64,000 nt of DNA. It comes from Xylophilus sp. GW821-FHT01B05. Lineage in GTDB: Bacteria; Pseudomonadota; Gammaproteobacteria; Burkholderiales; Burkholderiaceae_C. Under the pieces are notes generated by a model. That model saw nothing but the letters and a program-made list of their open reading frames with translations, made no database searches and was not told the origin of the DNA. Position 1 is the first letter of the stretch. The number at the start of each line of letters is the position of its first letter. The stretch lies in NCBI GenBank assembly GCA_038961845.1, contig CP152408.1, forward strand, positions 186,001 through 250,000, in the 5' to 3' direction. Below, piece by piece: positions 43,962-54,923 of this stretch. The translations under genes and the position numbers were made by a program.

Positions 43962-44031
43962 CCGTTCGGGCTGAGCTTGTCGAAGCCGTGCCACTTATCG
44001 GCAAGCCCTTCGACAGGCTCAGGGCGAACGG
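43962..44031. repeat. REP-like palindromic repeat
   Basis: CCGTTCGGGCTGAGCTTGTCGAAGCC at the left and GCCCTTCGACAGGCTCAGGGCGAACGG at the right are complementary arms. The same unit occurs at 4375-4439 and 58127-58229. It lies inside the transporter operon, between the two permease genes, where it could stabilise or stall the transcript. Confidence 0.75.
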
Positions 44032-44039
44032 GGTGAGTA

Positions 44040-44102
44040 GTTGCGGATTTTCGTGAAAAGTGGCTGAAGTCCTTTGTATGCCTGGACTACTAGCTATTGT
44101 TT
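44040..44102. repeat. Family A palindromic repeat (reverse orientation)
   Basis: 'aaaagtggctgaagtcctttgtatgcctggactactagctattgttta' has the family A core (AGTCC/GGACT stem beside TAGCTAT). It sits directly after the REP unit and 28 bp before the DppC-type gene. Confidence 0.55.
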
Positions 44103-44129
44103 AAGTAGCAAACACCTTCTGTCTTGCCC

Positions 44130-45073
44130 ATGACCAAACCTACTTCCGTAGCCGCGCCGCGCCCAGTTCGGCGGCGCTGGCGCGAATCCGATTCGCCGGT
44201 GCTGCGCTCCTTTGCCCGTTCGCGCATGGTGCAGGCTGCCGTCCTGGTGCTGGCGCTGCTGGTGCTGGCGGCGCTGTTTGCGCCGTGGCTGGCGCGGCAG
44301 AACCCGTTCGATCCGGCGGCGCTCGATTTGCTCGACGCCTTCACGCGTCCGGGCCAGGCGGGCTCATCCGGCGTGCTCTACCCGCTGGGCAGTGACGACC
44401 AGGGCCGCGACGTGTTCTCGGCCATCCTCTACGGGCTGCGCATGTCGCTGCTGGTGGGCGTGTCGGCGGTGGCGCTGTCGCTGGCCATTGGCGTGCCGCT
44501 GGGGCTGGTGGCCGGCTATGCCGGCGGCTGGTTCGACACGCTGGTGATGCGCATAGCCGACATCCAGCTCACCTTCCCGGTGCTGCTGGTGGCGCTGCTG
44601 GTGTTTGGCATTGCGCGCGGCCTCCTGCCCGACGGCTACCGCGACGACATGGCGCTGTACGTGATCGTGCTGGCCATCGGCCTGTCGGAGTGGGTGCAGT
44701 ACGCCCGCACCGTGCGCGGCGCGGTCATGGTCGAGAAGCACAAGGACTACGTGCTGGCGGCCCAGGTCATTGGCCGCTCGCGCAGCGGCATCCTGGTGCG
44801 CCACATCCTGCCCAATCTGCTGGCCCCCGTGCTGGTGATTGCCACCATCAGCTTTGCGCTGGCCATCGTGGCCGAATCCACGCTGTCCTACCTGGGCGTG
44901 GGCCTGCCGCCCACCGAGCCCTCGCTGGGCACGCTGATCCGCATTGGCCAGGGCTTTCTGTTCTCGGGCGAGTGGTGGATTCTGTTGTTCCCCTCCGTCG
45001 TGCTGCTGGCGCTGGCGCTGTCGGTGAACCTCGTCGGCGACTGGCTGCGCGACGCACTCAACCCGAGGTTGCA

Positions 45074-45077
<4 letters not shown>
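44130..45077 (+). CDS. Dipeptide-type ABC transporter permease (DppC family)
   Basis: A 315-residue inner-membrane protein. LRSFARSRMVQAAVLVLALLVLAALFAPWLA is the OppC_N segment, PLGSDDQGRDVFSAILYGLRMSLLVG is the family signature, and VEKHKDYVLAAQVIGRSRSGILVRHILPNLLAPVLV is the EAA loop. It pairs with the DppB-type permease. Its stop overlaps the start of the ATPase gene (ATGA). I chose the ATG at 44130 over a TTG at 44124. Confidence 0.93.
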
Positions 45078-46807
<1,730 letters not shown>

Positions 46808-46813
46808 CGCATA

Positions 46814-46855
46814 AGAACGTGTTTGCGATCCCCATACAGATCGCAAATACGTTCT
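46814..46855. terminator. Long-stem hairpin ending the peptide-transporter operon
   Basis: AGAACGTGTTTGCGATC (46814-46830) and GATCGCAAATACGTTCT (46839-46855) form a 17-bp stem with one mismatch and an 8-base loop, 6 bp after the ATPase stop. One arm of the same sequence is found at 7288-7306, so it is also a repeat. There is no T-run. Confidence 0.7.
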
Positions 46856-46933
46856 AAGCAAAACCGGTAAGCGTCGTTCCCGCCTCGGGCTGGGCTGGGC
46901 ATAGTGGGCGCCTGATACGGCCCCACGATTCCC

Positions 46934-48148
46934 ATGTCCCACACCCCCGACATCACCCTTCCCCTGTCCCTGCGCTTTCGCCCGGTGTTCGAGCGCATCG
47001 CGCAAGGCGCCGTCCAGCGCGAAAGCGAGCGCGAGCTGCTGCACGAGGCCGTTGGCTGGCTGCGTGACGCCGGCTTTGGCGCCTTGCGCGTCCCGCAGGA
47101 GCAGGGCGGTCTGGGCGCGTCGGTGGAGGAGTTGTTCGACCTCGTGATCGACCTGGCCGAGGCCGACTCCAACCTGCCGCAGGCCCTGCGTTCGCATTTC
47201 GGCTTCATCGAGCGCGCACGTTCAGAGCTGCAGCCGGAGCAAGCCGCCCCATGGCTGGCGCTGGCCGGGCAGGGCGGCATCTTTGGCAATGGCACGACCG
47301 AGGTTGGTGATGGCACGGTCGGTGTCCTGCAGACCGTGTTGACGCCGGATGCCAAGGACTGGCGGCTGAGCGGCGACAAGTACTACAGCACCGGTAGCCT
47401 GTACGCCGACTGGATCGCCATCACGGCGCGCCGCCAGGGCGCTGATACGGACGACCGTGTCATCGCCATGGTGCGCGCCACCGCGCCTGGTGTTGAGCGC
47501 AGCGACGACTGGCGGGGGTTTGGCCAGCGCCTCACCGCATCGGGCACCACCCGGCTGCGCAACGTCGCGGTGCCGGACGAGCACATCTTCGTCTTCGACC
47601 GCAGCCAGCCTTCATCGATCACGGCGCTGTTCCAGCTGTTCCACATCGCCACGCTGGCCGGCGTGGCCCGCGCCATCCTGCGCGACGCCGTGGCCTATGT
47701 GCAGGCGCGCCAGCGGGTCTACAGCCAGGGCAGCGCGCCGCGCACGCGGGACGATCCGTTGGTGCAGCAGGTGGTGGGACATCTGTCGGCCGTGGCGTTT
47801 TCTGCCACGGCTGCCGCGCGCGAGGTGGCGCGTGGCCTGGGCGATATCGACCGCTTGCGCGCAGCCGGCCACGCCGTTCCCGAGGCCTTGGTGGTCGATG
47901 TAGAGCTGCGTGCGGCACAGGCGCAGGTAAGCGTCAGCGAAGCGGTACTGGGCGCGGCCACGCGGCTCTTTGATGTGGGTGGCGCCTCGGCGCTGGACGA
48001 GGACCGGCGGCTGGATCGCCATTGGCGCAACGCCCGCACCCTCGCATCGCACAACCCGGCGATCTACAAGGCCCGCGCCCTTGGCGACCACGCCTTGAAC
48101 GGCACGCGGCCCACCTTCTACTGGTCCGTGGGCGTCGCGCCAGCCTGA
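46934..48148 (+). CDS. Acyl-CoA dehydrogenase-fold flavin monooxygenase (SfnB/DszC-like)
   Basis: A 404-residue protein of the acyl-CoA dehydrogenase fold. AVGWLRDAGFGALRVPQEQGGLGASVEELFDLVIDLAEADSNLPQALRSHFGF and KYYSTGSLYADWIAI match the SfnB/DszC branch, which oxygenates sulfur compounds with reduced flavin instead of dehydrogenating acyl-CoA. The C-terminus VGGASALDEDRRLDRHWRNARTLASHNPAIYKARALGDHALNG is typical of that branch. It follows the transporter operon by 126 bp and is followed by a Bug receptor gene. The substrate is unknown; organosulfur oxidation is a family-based inference. Confidence 0.85.
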   Translation: MSHTPDITLPLSLRFRPVFERIAQGAVQRESERELLHEAVGWLRDAGFGALRVPQEQGGLGASVEELFDLVIDLAEADSNLPQALRSHFGFIERARSELQPEQAAPWLALAGQGGIFGNGTTEVGDGTVGVLQTVLTPDAKDWRLSGDKYYSTGSLYADWIAITARRQGADTDDRVIAMVRATAPGVERSDDWRGFGQRLTASGTTRLRNVAVPDEHIFVFDRSQPSSITALFQLFHIATLAGVARAILRDAVAYVQARQRVYSQGSAPRTRDDPLVQQVVGHLSAVAFSATAAAREVARGLGDIDRLRAAGHAVPEALVVDVELRAAQAQVSVSEAVLGAATRLFDVGGASALDEDRRLDRHWRNARTLASHNPAIYKARALGDHALNGTRPTFYWSVGVAPA

Positions 48149-48249
48149 GTGCTGTCAAGCGCGCGATCCGCATAGCCATATCGGCAAAGCTTCGTTCCCT
48201 GTTTGAAGGGGCGTTCCTAGCATGGGCTCTTTGGCAGAGAGCCTTTGCG

Positions 48250-49236
48250 ATGGATTTGCAGACCCCCACACGCCGCCAGGCGCTATACCGTGCCGCAGCT
48301 TTGGTAGCGGCACCCTGGATTACTGGCGCGGCGCGCGCCTCGGCGCTGGGCACACGGCCGGTGCGCCTGGTGCTGCCGCTGGCCCCCGGCGGCGCCATGG
48401 ACGTGCTGGGCCGTGGCCTGGCGCAGCAGCTCGGCGTGCGGCTGAGCAGCTCGGTCATCGTCGAGAACCGCGCCGGTGCCGGCGGCAACATCGCCACCGA
48501 GCTGGTCGCCGCTGAAAAACCCGACGGCCACACACTACTGCTGACCAGCAACGCGCTGGTGGCCAACGTCACGCTCTACGCCGGCCGGGTGCGCTACGAC
48601 CCGCTGCGCAGCTTTGCCCCGGTCAGCATCGTCGCCACCACGCCCGCCGTGATCGTGGTGCGCAATGACGCCCCTGCGCCCGACCTGGCCACGCTGCTGC
48701 GCCAGGCAAAGACGCGCGGCCTCACCATCGGCACGCCTGGCTACGGCAATGGCAACCACCTGGCGCTGGTGAAGCTGCAGGCCGTGGTCGATGGCGAGCT
48801 GCGCCACATTCCCTACAAGGGCGCAGGCCCGGCTGTCGTTGCCCTGCTGGGCGGCGAGACCGATGCCGCCATCGTCGCCCTGCCGGCCGCCGCCGCGCAG
48901 ATCGAGGCCGGCAAGTTGCGCGCGCTGGCCGTGCTGCAAGAGCGGCGCAGCAGCATCGCGCCCCAGGTGCCGACGCTGGCGGAAGCCGGTGTGCGCATCC
49001 CGCTGGACGACGGCTGGTTTGGCCTGCTCGCACCCGCCGGCACGGCGCCGGCCACGGTGGCGCGCCTGCAGCAGGCCGTGACCGATGCGCTGGCCGACGC
49101 GCCCTTTCGCCGCCTGCTCGCGCAGCAGGGCTTCGAGCCCGTGGGCAGCAGCACGCAGGCCTTTGCCACGCAGTTGCGCAGTGATGTCGAGCGCTTCCCT
49201 TCACTGCTCAAGGGCATTGGCGCAAGCCTTGAATGA
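48250..49236 (+). CDS. Bug-family TTT periplasmic receptor
   Basis: A 328-residue protein. The N-terminus MDLQTPTRRQALYRAAALVAAPWITGAARA is a twin-arginine-like signal (TRRQAL). The core TRPVRLVLPLAPGGAMDVLGRGLAQQL, EKPDGHTLLLTSNALVAN and IPYKGAGPAVVALLGGETDAAIVAL are standard motifs. It is in line with the SfnB-like gene upstream and the alpha/beta hydrolase gene downstream (separated by a repeat). Fourth orphan Bug receptor of the window. Confidence 0.92.
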   Translation: MDLQTPTRRQALYRAAALVAAPWITGAARASALGTRPVRLVLPLAPGGAMDVLGRGLAQQLGVRLSSSVIVENRAGAGGNIATELVAAEKPDGHTLLLTSNALVANVTLYAGRVRYDPLRSFAPVSIVATTPAVIVVRNDAPAPDLATLLRQAKTRGLTIGTPGYGNGNHLALVKLQAVVDGELRHIPYKGAGPAVVALLGGETDAAIVALPAAAAQIEAGKLRALAVLQERRSSIAPQVPTLAEAGVRIPLDDGWFGLLAPAGTAPATVARLQQAVTDALADAPFRRLLAQQGFEPVGSSTQAFATQLRSDVERFPSLLKGIGASLE

Positions 49237-49237
49237 A

Positions 49238-49375
49238 ACACCCCCAGGCTGCGCGCTTCGCGTCTTCGCCAACCCCCTTGCAGGGGGCACTGCCTGCGGC
49301 CTGGCAAAGCCAGTTCCGCGGCAGTTCGCGCATGGCCTGCTCCGCGGCCTTCGGTGGCCTTGCGTGCAATTTCGA
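49238..49375. repeat. Intergenic repeat, family B (copy 5)
   Basis: 'cacccccaggctgcgcgcttcgcgtcttcgccaaccccc', 'agggggcactgcctgcggcctggcaaagccagttccgcgg' and 'catggcctgctccgcgg' are the family B blocks in the same order as at 30899-31040. Confidence 0.6.
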
Positions 49376-49414
49376 ATGAGCCCCTCGTTCCATTCCGCCT
49401 GATAGAGAGTTCCC

Positions 49415-50194
49415 ATGCCCATCGCTTCCCTGCCGCACGCCGACATCCACTATGAGTTGTATGGCCCGCCCGACGGCGTGCCCTTGCTGCTGCTCGCGCC
49501 CGGCGGCCTGCGCTCGCATATCGGCCTGTGGCGCCACACGCATGAAGGCCTGCCGCGCCCCTGGCCAGACCCGACGGTGGAGTTCGCCCGCGACTACCGA
49601 GTGATCGCGGTCGACCAGCGCAACGCCGGCCGCTCGCGCGCCGTGGTCGGCCCGGACGACGGCTGGCACAGCTATGCCGCAGATCATTTGGGCGTGCTCG
49701 ACCATCTGGGTGTGCAGCGCTTTCATGTGATCGGCGCCTGCATAGGCACCTCGTTCGCACTCAAGCTGGCCGAAGTGGCGCCCGAGCGCGTGCTGTCGGC
49801 CGTGCTGCAGGCGCCCATCGGCCACACAGCGCAGAACGCTGCGGTGCGCGGCGACTCCTTTGAGAGCTGGGCGAGCGGCCTGCGCCAGCGCGCGCCGGAA
49901 ACCCCAGAGGCGAACCTGCAGGCGCTGCAGCGCAATCTGTACGGCGGCAATGACTTCGTCTTCAGCGTCAGCCGCGACTCCGTGCGCCAGACCGCCACGC
50001 CCCTGCTGGTACTGGCCGGCAATGACCTGCAGCACCCGACCGAGATCGCAGAAGAAATTGTGCAGCTCGCGCCCAATGCCACCCTGGTGCGCGAGTGGAA
50101 GGGGCCGGCGCAGCGCGCGACCTATATCGAGGGCATTCTGGGGTTCTTGCGCGCGCCGCCCGTGCCTGCGCCGGCCGAGCTCCTCGTGGTCTAG
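49415..50194 (+). CDS. Alpha/beta hydrolase with a Cys nucleophile elbow
   Basis: A 259-residue alpha/beta-hydrolase. LLLLAPGGLRSHIGLWRH is the oxyanion region, DYRVIAVDQRNAGRSRAVV the strand-loop preceding the elbow. The elbow itself is GACIGTSFALKLAE, which puts Cys109 where Ser is usual. The late LVLAGNDLQHPTEIAEEI gives the Asp. The usual C-terminal catalytic His is not in its expected place (the segment reads EWKGPAQRATYIEG); His in DLQHP is an alternative. So either a dienelactone-hydrolase-like Cys enzyme or a non-hydrolytic member. Preceded by a Bug receptor gene. Confidence 0.8.
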   Translation: MPIASLPHADIHYELYGPPDGVPLLLLAPGGLRSHIGLWRHTHEGLPRPWPDPTVEFARDYRVIAVDQRNAGRSRAVVGPDDGWHSYAADHLGVLDHLGVQRFHVIGACIGTSFALKLAEVAPERVLSAVLQAPIGHTAQNAAVRGDSFESWASGLRQRAPETPEANLQALQRNLYGGNDFVFSVSRDSVRQTATPLLVLAGNDLQHPTEIAEEIVQLAPNATLVREWKGPAQRATYIEGILGFLRAPPVPAPAELLVV

Positions 50195-50360
50195 GTCGGA
50201 GCGCCGGCAAGCCTCGATGTGCCTACCGTGAGCAAAGGGCTCGGGGAAATGCTTACAGAGCAGCGCTTTTGCATTGAAACGAATTCCTCTGCATAAAAAC
50301 GCTTCGATTGCCGGGCGATTGCATCAAAACGAATTCAGCGCCGAGCCCGGCAGGCCCACC

Positions 50361-51107
<747 letters not shown>

Positions 51108-51121
51108 GGAGAAGTCCTTCA

Positions 51122-51190
51122 AACAGAAAATATGAGTCAAATCGACCTCTAGCCCTTGTCCTATCTGGGCTAGTAGCTATGGTTTTTGTA
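51122..51190. repeat. Family A palindromic repeat
   Basis: 'gaaaatatgagtcaaatcgacctctagccc', spacer, 'gggctagtagctatggttttt' holds the CTAGCCC/GGGCTAG stem beside TAGCTAT. It fills the gap between the reductase remnant and the MFS stop codon. Confidence 0.55.
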
Positions 51191-51193
51191 GTT

Positions 51194-52375
51194 TCAGCCC
51201 GCAGCCGCGGTGGCCAGCGCACCACTGCCGCGCCGCTCCAGCAGCACGCTGCCGGCGGCAATCGCCAGGCCTGCCAGCGTGACCGCCGTGGCCACCCAGG
51301 TCAGCGCGCCCAGCCCCAGGCCGTGGGCGATCACCATGCTGCCCAACCAGGCGCCCAGCGCGTTGCCCAGGTTGAAGGCGGCGATGTTCAGGCTCGACGC
51401 CAGGTTCTGGCCTGCGCCGTGCGCCTTCTCCAGCACCCAGAGCTGCAGCGGCGCTACCGTCAAGAACGAGGCCACACCCAGCAGGCCGATGGCTGCTACC
51501 GCTGCAATGGGGGAATGCAGCGCAAAGCCCATGGCGCCCAGCACCAGCGTCAGCACCACCAACGAGCCCAGCAGCGCGCCGGCCGGTGCCCGGTCGGCCC
51601 AGCGGCCGCCCAGCAGATTGCCAACAAAAATGCCGCCGCCAAACACCAGCAGGATGGGCGACACGGCGGCTTCGCTGAAACCCGCGATCTGCGTCAGCAG
51701 CGGCTGCACATAGGTGTAGACCGTAAGCACGCCGGCAAAGCCGACCACCGTCATGCCCAGGCCCAGCAGCACCTGCGGCCGGGCCAGCACCGCCAGCTCT
51801 TCGCGCAGCGCGCCGGTGGGCGCGCTGCCCTGGCTGCGCGGCACAAAGGCCGCCAGCACCGCGAAGGCCAGCACGCCGATCACGGCCACGGCCCAGAAGG
51901 TGGCACGCCAGCCAAAATGCAGCCCCAGCCAGGCACCGGCCGGCACGCCCAGCAGCGTGGCCACCGACAGGCCGGTAAACATGGTGGCAATGGCCGAGGC
52001 ACGCTTCTCTGGCGCCACCAGGCCGGTCGCCACCACCGCGCCCACACCAAAGAAGGTGCCGTGCGCCAGGGCGGTGATAACGCGCGCGGCCATCAGCAGC
52101 TCGTAGTTGGGCGCCAGCGCGCAGGCCAGGTTGCCCAGCGTGAAGATGGCCATCAGCGCCAGCAGCACGGTCTTGCGTGGCAGCTTGCGCGTGGCAATCG
52201 TCAACACCGGCGCGCCGATAGCCACCCCGAGCGCATAGCCCGAGATCAGCAGGCCGGCAGCCGCGATGCTGACGTGCAAGTCCGCCGAAACCTGCAGCAG
52301 CAGGCCCATGATGACGAACTCGGTAGTGCCGATGCCAAAGGCGCCGGCGGTAAGGGCAAGAAGAGCGATAGGCAT
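51194..52375 (-). CDS. MFS transporter, DHA1 (YdhP/AraJ-like) family
   Basis: A 393-residue inner-membrane protein of 12 hydrophobic segments. TTEFVIMGLLLQVSADLHVS in helix 1 and GVAIGAPVLTIATRKLPRKTVLLALMAIF in loop 2-3 are typical of the AraJ/YdhP efflux group. It is divergent from a LysR regulator gene with a palindromic operator between them, so it is probably that regulator's target. Likely a drug or sugar efflux pump; the substrate is unknown. Confidence 0.92.
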   Translation of the reverse strand: MPIALLALTAGAFGIGTTEFVIMGLLLQVSADLHVSIAAAGLLISGYALGVAIGAPVLTIATRKLPRKTVLLALMAIFTLGNLACALAPNYELLMAARVITALAHGTFFGVGAVVATGLVAPEKRASAIATMFTGLSVATLLGVPAGAWLGLHFGWRATFWAVAVIGVLAFAVLAAFVPRSQGSAPTGALREELAVLARPQVLLGLGMTVVGFAGVLTVYTYVQPLLTQIAGFSEAAVSPILLVFGGGIFVGNLLGGRWADRAPAGALLGSLVVLTLVLGAMGFALHSPIAAVAAIGLLGVASFLTVAPLQLWVLEKAHGAGQNLASSLNIAAFNLGNALGAWLGSMVIAHGLGLGALTWVATAVTLAGLAIAAGSVLLERRGSGALATAAAG

Positions 52376-52434
52376 GGGGGCAATGCTCCGGGATAAGCCT
52401 TGCTGTGACTAGCCAGCCGTGAGGAAGTAGATTC

Positions 52435-52449
52435 GTGAATTGAATTCAC
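52435..52449. promoter_or_regulatory. LysR-type operator between divergent MFS and LysR genes
   Basis: GTGAATTGAATTCAC is a perfect 7-bp inverted repeat with one central base. It sits 17 bp before the LysR start and 60 bp before the MFS start, the classic place for a LysR recognition site that controls both genes. Confidence 0.65.
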
Positions 52450-52465
52450 AACCTGGAGGCGTCCC

Positions 52466-53416
52466 ATGCCCCGTCCCGACATCAACCGCTCTGGTGAGAT
52501 GGAAGTCTTTGTGCAGATCGTCGAGCGCGGCGGCTTCTCGGCCGCGGCGCGCGCGCTGGAGATGACGCCCTCGGCCGTCAGCAAGCTGGTCGGGCGCCTG
52601 GAGGCGCGGCTGGCCACGCAGCTAGTGCACCGTTCCACGCGCAAGCTGCAGCTCACGCCCGAGGGCCAGCAGTTCTTCGAGCACAGCGTGCGCGTGCTGG
52701 CCGACATGGACGAGGCTGAGCGCTGCGTGACCGCCAGCGCCGCGCCGCGTGGCCGGGTCAGCATCAACTCCAGCGTGTCCTTTGGCCACCGCCTGCTGCT
52801 GCCGCTGCTGCCGCGCTTTCTGGCGCTGTACCCGCAGGTGGCGCTGGACATCGCCCTGACCGACCGCGTGGTCGACCTGATGGACGAGCGCACCGACATC
52901 GCCATCCGCTGGGGCGCGCTGCCGGCCTCGGACCTGGTGGCGCGGCGACTGGGCGACACGGCGCTGTCCATCGTCGGCGCGCCCGCCTACCTGGCGCGCC
53001 ACGGCACGCCGCGCAATCTGCAAGAGCTGCTGGCGCACCAGCGCCTGGGCTCCAGCTACCGCCGCAACATGCCCGACTGGCCGCTGCGCATCGCCGGCCG
53101 CATCGAGGCCATCCCCATCGAAGGCAGCGTGCGCGCCGCCGACGGCGAAACCCTGCGCCGCCTGGCGCTGGAAGGCGTGGGGCTGGCGCGCCTGTCGCAC
53201 TACCACGTGCGCCCCGACATGGACGAGGGCCGCCTGGTCCCCGTGCTGGAAGACCTCAACCCCGGCGTGCGGGAACCGATCCACGCCGTCTACCTGGGCA
53301 AGCCCGGGCGGCTACCGGCGCGGGTGCGGGCGGTGCTGGATTTTCTGGCGGCGGAGGTGACGCAAGAGGTGCTGGATGCGGGTCGGGTGATGAATAGGGT
53401 GGAAATTGGCCTTTAG
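52466..53416 (+). CDS. LysR-family transcriptional regulator
   Basis: A 316-residue protein with the N-terminal HTH MEVFVQIVERGGFSAAARALEMTPSAVSKLVGRLEARLATQLVHRSTRKLQLTPEG and a substrate-binding domain (RVSINSSVSFGHRLLLPLLPRFLALYP). It matches the large DsdC/'CrgA-like' LysR group that often controls divergent MFS pumps. The ATG at 52466 is preceded by TGGAGG (spacing about 7). Confidence 0.93.
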   Translation: MPRPDINRSGEMEVFVQIVERGGFSAAARALEMTPSAVSKLVGRLEARLATQLVHRSTRKLQLTPEGQQFFEHSVRVLADMDEAERCVTASAAPRGRVSINSSVSFGHRLLLPLLPRFLALYPQVALDIALTDRVVDLMDERTDIAIRWGALPASDLVARRLGDTALSIVGAPAYLARHGTPRNLQELLAHQRLGSSYRRNMPDWPLRIAGRIEAIPIEGSVRAADGETLRRLALEGVGLARLSHYHVRPDMDEGRLVPVLEDLNPGVREPIHAVYLGKPGRLPARVRAVLDFLAAEVTQEVLDAGRVMNRVEIGL

Positions 53417-53465
53417 ACCTTATGCAGTCTGGGCTTTTAGCTATATTTTTAATAGTTATCGCGTT
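53417..53465. repeat. Family A palindromic repeat
   Basis: 'gaccttatgcagtctgggcttttagctatatttttaatag' has the family A TAGCTATA box and half-stem; it starts at the LysR stop. The AT-rich DNA that follows (to 53543) holds a direct repeat AAAGTCTGA (53481 and 53514) and GACTTTAAA/TTTAAAAGTC arms, a probable promoter region for the ATPase gene. Confidence 0.5.
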
Positions 53466-53543
53466 CATGGCTGTGGCTTGAAAGTCTGAATGACTTTAAA
53501 TTCATACTTTTTAAAAGTCTGATTTCATGCCATAAAGACTCTT

Positions 53544-54863
53544 ATGGAAGAGCAATACCGCCCCCTGATCCGGCAAAAGATCATCGACAGCCTGGCCAGC
53601 GCCCCGCCCGCGCTCACGCGCCGCGATGTCTGGCTGCCGGCCGTGCCTGGCAAGGCGCTGGCGGTCATCGGCATGCGGCGGGCGGGCAAGACCAGCTTGT
53701 TGTGGCAGATCCTGGCGGACCGCCTGGCCGCGGGCATGCCGCGCGAAGGGCTGCTGTACTTCAGCTTCGAGGACGAGCGGCTGGCGGGTATGCCAACAGC
53801 CGGTTTGGATGTGCTGGTGGACGAATACTTCCGCCTGCAACCCGAATGGCGGCGCAGCGGCCGGCGCGCCAGTTTCTTTCTGGACGAAATCCAGCTGGTG
53901 CCTGGCTGGGAGGTGTTTGCGCGCCGCCTGCTGGAGACCGAGCAGATCGATCTATTCCTCTCGGGCTCCTCCGCGCGGCTGTTGTCGCGTGAGGTGGCCA
54001 GCAGCATGCGCGGCCGTGCCATGGAGGCCGTCGTGCGGCCCTTCAGCTTTCGTGAAAGCCTGCGCCACGCGGGGCAGGAGCCTGACCGGCCGGTGGAGCG
54101 CCTGGACAAGGGCGCGCGCTCGGCCCTGGACAAGGCATTGCAGGGCTACCTGACGCAGGGCGGTTTCCCCGAGGCGCAAGGCCTTGATGCCCGCAACCGC
54201 ACCGCGCTGCTGAATGGCTATGTAGACGTGGTGCTGTTGCGCGACGTGGTCGAGCGCCACGCGGTGTCGCAGCCGTTGGTGCTGCGCTGGATGGTGCGCC
54301 AGTTGCTGGGCAACGCGGGCGGCAGCTTCAGCATCAACAAGTTCCACGCAGACCTCAAGTCGCAGAACATCGCGGTCGGCAAGGAGACCTTGCACGCCTA
54401 CCTGGCGCACCTGGAGGACGCCTTCCTGCTGCGCAGCATCGGCATTGCCACCGAATCCGAGCAGCGCCGCCGCGTCAACCCGCGCAAGGCCTATCCGGTG
54501 GACATGGGCCTGATCCCTGTGTTCGACCGCTCGGGCCGGGCCCACACCGGCCATGCGCTGGAAACCGCCGTGGCCCTGGAACTGGAGCGCCGTGGCGCCG
54601 AGCTGGCCTATGTACACACTGCCAGCGGCTTTGAGGTCGATTTTTTGGCCCGCTTTGCCGACGGCCGCCAGCAACTGGTGCAGGTCTGCGCCAGCCTGGA
54701 CAGTGCCGACACCCGCGCCCGTGAACTGCGCGCATTGGGCGACGCACACGCCGAGTACCCACAGGCCGAGCGGCTGTTGATCGCGCTCGACATGCCGCCG
54801 GTGCTGGAGCTGCCAGCGGGCGTAGTGCTGGCTTCCGCGCGCGACTGGTTGCTGGCTGGCTAG
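53544..54863 (+). CDS. AAA-family ATPase with C-terminal DUF4143
   Basis: A 439-residue protein. Residues about 35-165 form an AAA_14 domain: AVIGMRRAGKTSLLWQI (Walker A) and SFFLDEIQLVPGWEVFARRLLE (Walker B), with LFLSGSSARLLSREVASSMRGRAMEAVVRPFSFRE after it. Residues about 230-400 are DUF4143 with SINKFHADLKSQNIAVGKETLHAYLAHLEDAFLL and HTGHALETAVALELERRGAELAYVHTASGFEVDFL, a PD-(D/E)XK-like end. These proteins are common single genes of uncertain role, possibly selfish or defence-linked. Its leader is unusually AT-rich for this genome. Confidence 0.9.
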   Translation: MEEQYRPLIRQKIIDSLASAPPALTRRDVWLPAVPGKALAVIGMRRAGKTSLLWQILADRLAAGMPREGLLYFSFEDERLAGMPTAGLDVLVDEYFRLQPEWRRSGRRASFFLDEIQLVPGWEVFARRLLETEQIDLFLSGSSARLLSREVASSMRGRAMEAVVRPFSFRESLRHAGQEPDRPVERLDKGARSALDKALQGYLTQGGFPEAQGLDARNRTALLNGYVDVVLLRDVVERHAVSQPLVLRWMVRQLLGNAGGSFSINKFHADLKSQNIAVGKETLHAYLAHLEDAFLLRSIGIATESEQRRRVNPRKAYPVDMGLIPVFDRSGRAHTGHALETAVALELERRGAELAYVHTASGFEVDFLARFADGRQQLVQVCASLDSADTRARELRALGDAHAEYPQAERLLIALDMPPVLELPAGVVLASARDWLLAG

Positions 54864-54923
54864 CTGGCCGGCCTGCCAGGCCGAGGGGCGTGAAGGCGCA
54901 TGCCGTGCCGGCGGGTGGCGAAC

